Below, piece after piece: positions 7,665 to 12,994 of a stretch of DNA of 14,656 bases (the stretch's first letter is position 1; each line of letters opens with the position of its first letter). A program made the position numbers and the translations under genes. The stretch lies in the NCBI GenBank assembly GCA_965531145.1, contig CBESOE010000111.1, positions 1 to 14,656 on the forward strand, given 5' to 3'. The stretch is from JAQAZP01 sp965531145 (lineage in GTDB: Bacteria; Acidobacteriota; JAQAZP01). The notes below the pieces were generated by a model. It was not told where the DNA came from. It worked only from the letters and a program-made list of their open reading frames with translations, and made no database searches.

Positions 7665-8209
7665 TCCTCGGATGTCGAGAGCAGTTCCCGGCGCACGGTG
7701 GCCAGCCACGCTCTTCTTGATCGAACCTCACCCAGCGCATTGCGTGTGGCCAGCATGGCGAAGCGGTTGCCCTCCGCCTCCAGCTCGGCCAGCCGGTGGA
7801 GCGTGGTTTTTTCCAGCCGCTTCAATTCCGTGGCGGCACTGTCCAGCCACTGTTCCAGTTCTTCCCGGTCCAGCACACCGAGAAACATGGTTCTGGTGCG
7901 CAACGGGTCAAAGGTCCCGTCCACGGCGGCCCGTTCCACCGGCGGGCCCACCCAGCCCCGCAGCGCTTTCCGGCCGGCAGAGGTGATGGTGTAATCCTGT
8001 CCCGGGCGGCGCCCGCTGCGGCGCGGCCGACCGGTGAGCAGTGTGCGCTGGGCCAGACGGTGTACCAGGGGGTAGATGGAGCCGGTACTGGCGCTCCAGT
8101 GGGAGGAGAGGGACTGCTGGAACTGCTTGCGCACGGCGTAGGCCGTGCAGGGGCCGTCGCTCCAGATCACGCCGAGCACGGCAGCTTCCAGGTCGGTGAG
8201 ACCGGGCAT
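7661..8209 (-). CDS. PadR-family transcriptional regulator
   Basis: The product has 182 residues. An N-terminal winged helix (about 1-90) has the family hallmarks LTDLEAAVLGVI, YAVRKQF, GSIYPLVHRL and a wing ending DYTITSAGRKALR. The C-terminal 90 residues are charged and helical, as in PadR-s2/Vir_C_term proteins, and would form the dimer. The frame extends upstream to 8359, but ATG 8209 is chosen because AGGAGG (8219-8224) lies nine bases before it and because homologous sequence starts at MPGLTDLE. Such regulators usually repress a neighbouring gene and themselves, often in response to small hydrophobic or phenolic ligands; the ligand here is unknown. The divergent B12 radical SAM gene, with a shared dyad, is the obvious candidate target. 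Confidence 0.9.
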   Translation of the reverse strand: MPGLTDLEAAVLGVIWSDGPCTAYAVRKQFQQSLSSHWSASTGSIYPLVHRLAQRTLLTGRPRRSGRRPGQDYTITSAGRKALRGWVGPPVERAAVDGTFDPLRTRTMFLGVLDREELEQWLDSAATELKRLEKTTLHRLAELEAEGNRFAMLATRNALGEVRSRRAWLATVRRELLSTSED

Positions 8210-8233
8210 GGTTCCAGACCTCCTCTCCATGGT

Positions 8234-8259
8234 GCGAATCGTATCGTGTTTCGATTCGC
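8234..8259. promoter_or_regulatory. Candidate PadR operator: perfect 8-N10-8 inverted repeat
   Basis: GCGAATCG (8234-8241) and CGATTCGC (8252-8259) are exact reverse complements separated by ten bases. They lie in the 106-base region between the divergent PadR and B12 radical SAM genes. The centre-to-centre distance of about 18 bases suits a dimeric winged-helix protein contacting two turns of DNA. It overlaps the proposed PadR -10 element, as expected for autorepression. The sequence does not match the ATGT-N8-ACAT core known for some PadR proteins. Confidence 0.55.
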
Positions 8260-8267
8260 TGTGCCAG
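8238..8267 (-). promoter_or_regulatory. Candidate promoter of the PadR gene
   Basis: On the minus strand CTGGCA (8262-8267) and TACGAT (8238-8243) are each four of six to consensus with an 18-base spacer. Transcription would start about 20 bases before the ATG, leaving room for the AGGAGG ribosome site. The inverted repeat covers the spacer and the -10. Confidence 0.3.
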
Positions 8268-8279
8268 TCCAACCGGCGG

Positions 8280-8309
8280 TTGACCGGTGACTGGTCTCGG
8301 GGATACAGT
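8280..8309 (+). promoter_or_regulatory. Candidate promoter of the B12 radical SAM gene
   Basis: TTGACC (8280-8285, five of six) and TACAGT (8304-8309, four of six) have an 18-base spacer. If used, transcription would begin at or within a base or two of ATG 8316, giving a leaderless or nearly leaderless message. This agrees with the weak ribosome-site context there. Confidence 0.3.
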
Positions 8310-8315
8310 CGTGCG

Positions 8316-9695
8316 ATGGACGTCCTGCTGATCAAACCCGGCAATCTGAGCGACCACATCCAGCCGTCGCTGTCCCTGGGCTATCTGGCAACGCAGGTCC
8401 GCCAGGACCACCGCGTGCGTATCGTCGACCTGATGAAGGAGGATGATTCCCCGGAGGGGTTGGCGTCCCTGTTGGGGGAGTTCCGGCCGCGGCTGGTGGG
8501 CATTCAGTGTTACAGCATGGATCTGCCCCGGGTCAAAACGCTGCTCCAGGCGGTGAGGGCCCACGATCCCGCGGTGTGGACCATCATCGGCGGCGCCCAC
8601 CCCACGGCGGCCCCGGCCCAGTGCCTGGAGCATTTCGGGCCGGAGTTGCTGGACTTTGTTTTTTCCGGCGAGGCAGAGCAGGGCTTCCCCCTGTTGCTGG
8701 GGGAACTGGAATGCGGGCAGGAACGCTTCGCCGGCATCCCCGGGCTTGGCTGGCGGGAGGGCGGGGAAGTCCGCCTCAATGAACCCGAGTTCATCGAGGA
8801 CCTGGACCGCCTGGGCATGCCGGCCTGGGACCTCATCGAACCGGAGGGCTACCCCTTCTCACCCCACGGCGTGGTCTGCATGAACCAGCCGGTGGCGCCG
8901 GTGATGGCCACCCGGGGTTGTCCCTACCTCTGCACCTTCTGCTCCACCGCCGGCCAGCCTTTTCGCCAGCGCTCGGCAGAGCTTTTTCTCGATGAGGTCA
9001 AACTGCTTTACGAGACCCACGGGATCCGCGAGTTCCACATGGTGGACGACAACTTCACCATGGACATGGACTATGCCCGGGAACTGCTTGAGGGGCTGAT
9101 CCGCCTCGATCTGGGGGCCACCTGGTCCACCCCCAACGGGGTCCGTCTGGAACGGCTGGACCGGGAGATCATCGAGCTGATGAAGAAGGCCGGCTTCTAC
9201 TCCATTGCCGTGGGGATCGAGTCGGGATCGGACCGGGTTCGCAAGATGATCCGCAAGGGGTCCACCACCGACGAGGTACGGCGCAAGGTGGGGATGGTCC
9301 GGGAGGCGGGCGGGATCGACATCACCGGCTTCTTCATGCTGGGCATCCCCGGGGAAACCCGTGCGGACATCGAGGCCACCCTCCGCTTTTCCCGGGAACT
9401 GCCCCTGCACCGGGCTGCTTTCCACTCCTTCCTGCCCCTGCCCGGGGCCAGGATCTGGCAGGAGATGGAAGAGAGCGGAGAGCTCGACCAGGTGGACTGG
9501 GACCGCTACTTCTTCTGGGCCGGGGCTTACGTCCCCCGGGGGATGAGCAGGAGCGAACTGCGCCGCCTGCACCGCACGGCTTTTCTCCGCTTCTATCTTC
9601 GACCGCGGATACTGCTGGCCAACAGCCGCTACCTGTTCAAACCCCGGGTGATGAAACACGCCTTCAAATACCTGTTCCGGCGATTCGGCGCCTAG
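8316..9695 (+). CDS. B12-binding domain radical SAM protein
   Basis: The product has 459 residues. Residues about 1-140 form a Rossmann-like cobalamin-binding domain (MDVLLIKPG start, VGIQCYSMD, IIGGAHPTAAP, VFSGEAEQGFP). The radical SAM domain follows, with CPYLCTFC (C202, C206, C209) and later strands such as HMVDDNFTMD, VGIESGSD and FFMLGIPGET. The classical DxHxxG B12 motif is not visible, as is common in class B methylases and related enzymes. The C-terminal ~80 residues are basic and aromatic. Relatives perform methylations or ring chemistry on lipids, tetrapyrroles and natural products; the substrate here cannot be inferred. ATG 8316 begins the conserved domain; the longer frame from 8145 would run through the operator and the PadR gene. 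Its stop shares a CTAG with the stop of the DUF481 gene. Confidence 0.9.
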   Translation: MDVLLIKPGNLSDHIQPSLSLGYLATQVRQDHRVRIVDLMKEDDSPEGLASLLGEFRPRLVGIQCYSMDLPRVKTLLQAVRAHDPAVWTIIGGAHPTAAPAQCLEHFGPELLDFVFSGEAEQGFPLLLGELECGQERFAGIPGLGWREGGEVRLNEPEFIEDLDRLGMPAWDLIEPEGYPFSPHGVVCMNQPVAPVMATRGCPYLCTFCSTAGQPFRQRSAELFLDEVKLLYETHGIREFHMVDDNFTMDMDYARELLEGLIRLDLGATWSTPNGVRLERLDREIIELMKKAGFYSIAVGIESGSDRVRKMIRKGSTTDEVRRKVGMVREAGGIDITGFFMLGIPGETRADIEATLRFSRELPLHRAAFHSFLPLPGARIWQEMEESGELDQVDWDRYFFWAGAYVPRGMSRSELRRLHRTAFLRFYLRPRILLANSRYLFKPRVMKHAFKYLFRRFGA

Positions 9696-10507
9696 AACCT
9701 CACGGCCAGCGCGGCCACCGTGATCAGGTCATTCCGCTTCGTGTCGTACGGCGGCCGGGAGTTGTAACGGTTTTCCAGACCCAGACGCAGGCTGAGAGTC
9801 GAGTTCAGCGCCGCTTCGATACCGATGGTGCCGTTGAGCAGGTAGTTGTCGAAATCGCTGAAATCGGGGAGATACTCGATGGTCTGCCAGATTTTTGATG
9901 TCTCGCTCAGTTTGTATTCAAAGGTCTGGGCCAGCCGCAGGGCAAAGGTGTCCTCCGCATCCGGAGTCACCCAGACGCCGGCCGGGTCGTCTTCATAGTC
10001 CGTGTGGATATACGCCACGCCACCTTCCAGGCCCAGCCTGGTGCGGTCGTTGTCGATCACATAACGCCCGTAGCCCACACCGGCGGTGAAGCGGTAGGCG
10101 ATCATGGCGATCTTGTCGTGGAACAGGCTGTTGTCGGAGTAGATATACGAGCTGCCGAACATCCGCTTGTAATTGAAGTAGAGGTTGGCCAACTCGGTGG
10201 AGGTCAGCCCGTCTGTCTCGCCGTAGCTGCCCATGATGCCCAGCCGGTATTCATTCCGCTCGGTCAGCTTCTCGCTGTCCACCGCCAGGTTCAGGCCCAG
10301 GGTGTCGCTGTTGCCCGTGGTCAGGCTGCCGCCAAAGCCGATGGAGGTGTCCCAGCGCGGTTCGGCATTTTCGTCTTCCTCGGTGGCAACGGTTTCCAGC
10401 AGGTCGTCGGCAGCCGCGGCGGCGCCGGCCACCGGGTCCTGGGCCTGGGCCTGGGACGGCATGGCGATCAGCAGCACAGCGAAGGCAAGGCTCATCAGTT
10501 TGTTCAT
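9692..10507 (-). CDS. DUF481 (YdiY-like) outer-membrane beta-barrel protein
   Basis: The product has 271 residues. A Sec signal peptide occupies about 1-22 (MNKLMSLAF...SQAQA), followed by a low-complexity, Ala- and Glu/Asp-rich linker. From about residue 50 there are alternating amphipathic strands, beginning WDTSIGFGGSLTTGNSDT, a signature of DUF481 proteins annotated as salt-stress-induced outer-membrane proteins. The chain ends with phenylalanine (AVRF), the usual signal for outer-membrane assembly. The precise role is unknown. ATG 10507 is chosen because it opens the signal peptide; the frame open to 10678 would run through two hairpins and into the MscS gene. AGGAG lies 13 bases upstream, rather far. 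The gene follows mscS by 107 bases on the same strand, which is consistent with a shared envelope or osmotic-stress setting. Confidence 0.88.
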   Translation of the reverse strand: MNKLMSLAFAVLLIAMPSQAQAQDPVAGAAAAADDLLETVATEEDENAEPRWDTSIGFGGSLTTGNSDTLGLNLAVDSEKLTERNEYRLGIMGSYGETDGLTSTELANLYFNYKRMFGSSYIYSDNSLFHDKIAMIAYRFTAGVGYGRYVIDNDRTRLGLEGGVAYIHTDYEDDPAGVWVTPDAEDTFALRLAQTFEYKLSETSKIWQTIEYLPDFSDFDNYLLNGTIGIEAALNSTLSLRLGLENRYNSRPPYDTKRNDLITVAALAVRF

Positions 10508-10535
10508 GGTCTGTTTCTCACTCCTGTAAATAGTA

Positions 10536-10558
10536 CCGGCCGCCATTCGGGCGGCCGG
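10536..10558 (-). terminator. GC-rich hairpin between the MscS and DUF481 genes
   Basis: CCGGCCGCC (10536-10544) and GGCGGCCGG (10550-10558) form a perfect nine-pair stem with a five-base loop. It begins 56 bases past the MscS stop and ends 28 bases before the DUF481 ATG. On the transcribed strand it is followed by TACTATTTAC, only a weak T-tract. It may therefore be an attenuating terminator or an mRNA-stabilising or leader structure rather than a full terminator. Confidence 0.5.
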
Positions 10559-10570
10559 CGATAGGTCAAT

Positions 10571-10595
10571 GGCTGACATGACCGTCATGACAGCC
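10571..10595. promoter_or_regulatory. 25-base near-perfect dyad between MscS and DUF481 genes
   Basis: The stretch GGCTGACATGAC-C-GTCATGACAGCC is symmetric at 11 of 12 positions about base 10583, with an inner ATGACcGTCAT core. It lies 19 bases after the MscS stop. The tight centre fits a DNA-binding dimer site better than an RNA hairpin, although either is possible. No protein is known to bind it. Confidence 0.45.
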
Positions 10596-10614
10596 GCGGT
10601 GAATTTCGAGAATC

Positions 10615-11445
10615 TCAGGCGGCGGTGTCGCCTGCCTGGTGAATGTGCACGTCCCGCTGGGGGAAGGGGATGGAGCAACCGTTGGCCTCCAGTTCCTCCT
10701 TCATTTTCCGGGTCAGTTCGAACATCACGCCGAAGTAGTCCTCAGGCTTGCACCAGGGGCGCACCACCAGGTTTATCGAGGAGTCGCCCATCTCGCACAC
10801 CGCCACCTGGGGCTCCGGGTCGGCCAGCACCCGCTGGTCGGCCTTGACCACCCGGGTGATGATCTCGATGGCCTTGCCGATGTCATCGTCGTAGCCGATG
10901 CCCACCACCATGTCCACCCGCCGTCTCTCGATGTCTGTGTAGTTGCTGATGGTGGCCCCGTAGATTTCCGAGTTGGGGACAATCTTCTTCACGTTGTCCG
11001 GGGTACGGAGCAATGTAGTGAAGAGGCCGATCTCCTGCACCACTCCGGTTGTGCCGCCGGCCTCCACCAGGTCGCCCTTCTTGAAGGGCCGGAAGACCAG
11101 CAGCATCACTCCCGCGGCGAAGCTGGAAAGGGTCCCCTGCAGGGCCAGGCCCACGGCCAGGCCGGCGGCGCCGAGCACCGCCACGAAGGAAGCGGTGGGG
11201 ATGCCGAAGATGCCGAGTACGGCGATCACCACGAAGGCGATCGCCAGGTAGTAGACAATGCTGGAGAAGAAGGGGACCAGCGTTTCGTCGGTGTTGCGTT
11301 TCTTGAGCAGGCGTCGGGTCCAGCCGCGCATCATGCCGGCGACAATCCGTCCGATTATCAATACGGCTATGGCGCCAACAACCCGCAGCCCCCAGGTGGA
11401 GACCAGCTGGGTGATCATGGTGATAATCGCTTCTGTGTTGTCCAT
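10615..11445 (-). CDS. mscS: Small-conductance mechanosensitive channel MscS
   Basis: The product has 276 residues, close to the 286 of the E. coli protein. Three N-terminal membrane segments lie at about 20-40, 60-82 and 86-117. The third is the pore helix, with the Gly/Ala packing pattern GAAGLAVGLALQGTLS (92-107) followed by LVFRPFKKGD (116-125), a signature of the family. The beta domain carries PNSEIYGATISNYT and the C-terminal alpha/beta domain ends at FPQRDVHIH. The heptameric channel opens under membrane tension to release solutes on hypo-osmotic shock. The ATG at 11445 has GGAGGA seven bases before it. It diverges from the cytochrome pair and precedes the DUF481 gene. Confidence 0.95.
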   Translation of the reverse strand: MDNTEAIITMITQLVSTWGLRVVGAIAVLIIGRIVAGMMRGWTRRLLKKRNTDETLVPFFSSIVYYLAIAFVVIAVLGIFGIPTASFVAVLGAAGLAVGLALQGTLSSFAAGVMLLVFRPFKKGDLVEAGGTTGVVQEIGLFTTLLRTPDNVKKIVPNSEIYGATISNYTDIERRRVDMVVGIGYDDDIGKAIEIITRVVKADQRVLADPEPQVAVCEMGDSSINLVVRPWCKPEDYFGVMFELTRKMKEELEANGCSIPFPQRDVHIHQAGDTAA

Positions 11446-11829
11446 CTTGCGTTCCTCCGCTCTCTTTGTTCGGATTTAATTCATGGAATTCGGGCTGAGG
11501 GGAGTAGTGCCCGATCCCGTTTTCATTCCTGATTCGATAAAGAAAATCGACAAATTCTATCTAATAACTGGGCACAGTCAAGCATTAAAAATAGGGACTT
11601 GTTTCGATGTATATGATGATTTGGAACTGAAAAAGTCACAAAAAATCTTTCGGTGTCTGGCCCCACTGTCGAAAAGGAAAACCAACCGCCGCTTCGCCTT
11701 CCACTCTGCAAATAATCCGGATAGTATTAGGGAATCTGGAGCTATGGAGTGTTCGTCCATGCAGTCTTTCGGGCGGGCCGACCGCGGACCAGTATTACAG
11801 TCTTTATCATACCTGGGGAGTACAAAAAC
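11446..11829. other. Intergenic region between divergent MscS and cytochrome genes, AT-rich core
   Basis: No convincing gene lies in these 384 bases. Bases 11521-11640 contain 39 G or C in 120 (about 33%), against about 72% in an MscS coding stretch nearby. Small dyads are visible: AATTC-ATG-GAATT at 11478-11490 and TCGAT-N7-ATCGA at 11534-11550. Both divergent promoters should lie here, but I could not fix a convincing -35/-10 pair for either. GGGGAG at 11815-11820 is the ribosome site of the cytochrome-barrel gene. An open frame at 11483-11896 has unlikely composition and runs into the cytochrome gene. Confidence 0.6.
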
Positions 11830-12993
11830 ATGGCAAGACCAAGCAGCCGGCCTGTCCGGTATTGCAGCCTGGTCATCACGGCGGCGTTTGTCCTGATGCT
11901 GCCGGCGCTGACCCTGGCCGCAATCGAAGATGCAGGTCATCCACAAACAGGGGCAGAGCTCTACATGAAGGCCTGCGCCAACTGTCATGGCGCGGACGGC
12001 CGGGGAGCGCCCCCGAGCCAGCTGGCCTTCGCGGAGCAGGTGCCCGACTTCACCGATTGCGATTTCGCCATGCGGGAACCCTCGGCGGACTGGGTGGGAA
12101 TTGCTTTCGAAGGGGGCCCCACCCGGGGGTTTTCCGAGATGATGCCCGCCTTTGGCGAAGTGCTCACCGAGGCGGAACTGGAACTGGTCATCGCCTACGT
12201 GAAGGACTTCTGCCAGGACAAACGCTGGCCCAGTGGCGACCTCAACCTTCCCCGGGCGCTTTACACCGAAAAGGCCTTTGTGGAGGATGAGGCGGTTTTC
12301 TCCGTGTTTGTACCCACTGAGGGCGAGGGTGCGGTTTTCACCAAGGTGGTTTACGAACAGCGGTTCGGCCCCAAAAGCCAGTTCGAGCTGATCGTGCCCC
12401 TGGGCTGGCAGGAGAAGCCGGGTGATGATGCCGGGGATGGCGAGGGCGACGATGGCGGTTGGACCTCGGCGGTGGGTAACATTGCCGTGGGGCTGAAGCA
12501 CGTGCTCTATCACAGCAAGGAGCGCGGCAGTATTTTCAGCGTGGCGGGGGAGGTGATCTTCCCCACCGGCGACGCGGATGAGGGCTTCGGCGAGAACACC
12601 ATGGCGTTTGAGCCATTCGTCTCCTTCGGCCAGGTCCTGCCCGCCTCGTTCTTCCTTCATGCCCAGACCGGTGCGAAATTGCCGCTGAATACGGACAAGG
12701 CGGATTACGAGGGATTCCTCAGGCTGGCCCTGGGCCGGACCTTTACCGTGGGGACCTGGGGCCGCGCCTGGTCACCGATGGTGGAGATACTGGGCAGCCA
12801 GAAGTTCGTCTCCGGAGCCGACAGCAATTGGGACGTGGCGCCCCAGATCCAGGTGACCCTGAACACCCGGCAGCACGTCATGCTGAATATCGGCGTGCGC
12901 ACGCCGCTGAACAATACCGAAGGACGCTCCACGCAGATAGCGGCCTACCTGCTGTGGGACTGGTTCGACGGCGGTTTCTCCGAGGGGTGGTGA
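11830..12993 (+). CDS. One-heme cytochrome c fused to an outer-membrane beta-barrel
   Basis: The product has 387 residues. A signal peptide covers about 1-31 (ending LPALTLAA). Residues 32-125 form a class I cytochrome c domain: heme site CANCH (C49, C52, H53), then GADGRGAP, and a probable axial methionine in MMPAFG (M104 or M105) followed by a C-terminal helix. From about 140 to the end, alternating strands form a barrel (AVFTKVVYEQRFG, SQFELIVPLGW, SIFSVAGEVIFPTGDADEG and others). An Asp/Gly-rich loop lies near 200, and the chain ends in tryptophan. The style resembles the Phenol_MetA_deg/transporter barrel group (inference). A heme domain tethered to a barrel would place a redox centre at the periplasmic mouth of a pore. 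ATG 11830 follows GGGGAG at nine bases. Its stop lies one base before the next start, so an operon is near certain. Confidence 0.85.
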   Translation: MARPSSRPVRYCSLVITAAFVLMLPALTLAAIEDAGHPQTGAELYMKACANCHGADGRGAPPSQLAFAEQVPDFTDCDFAMREPSADWVGIAFEGGPTRGFSEMMPAFGEVLTEAELELVIAYVKDFCQDKRWPSGDLNLPRALYTEKAFVEDEAVFSVFVPTEGEGAVFTKVVYEQRFGPKSQFELIVPLGWQEKPGDDAGDGEGDDGGWTSAVGNIAVGLKHVLYHSKERGSIFSVAGEVIFPTGDADEGFGENTMAFEPFVSFGQVLPASFFLHAQTGAKLPLNTDKADYEGFLRLALGRTFTVGTWGRAWSPMVEILGSQKFVSGADSNWDVAPQIQVTLNTRQHVMLNIGVRTPLNNTEGRSTQIAAYLLWDWFDGGFSEGW

Positions 12994-12994
12994 T

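Noticed and set aside
8210..8359. Upstream N-terminal extension of the PadR protein
   Set aside because: The extension would run through the operator and into the start of the divergent gene; the AGGAGG before ATG 8209 and the family start agree with the shorter form.
11483..11896. 137-residue plus-strand frame in the AT-rich spacer
   Set aside because: No ribosome site or family resemblance; it crosses a sharp composition change and overlaps the cytochrome-barrel start in another frame.
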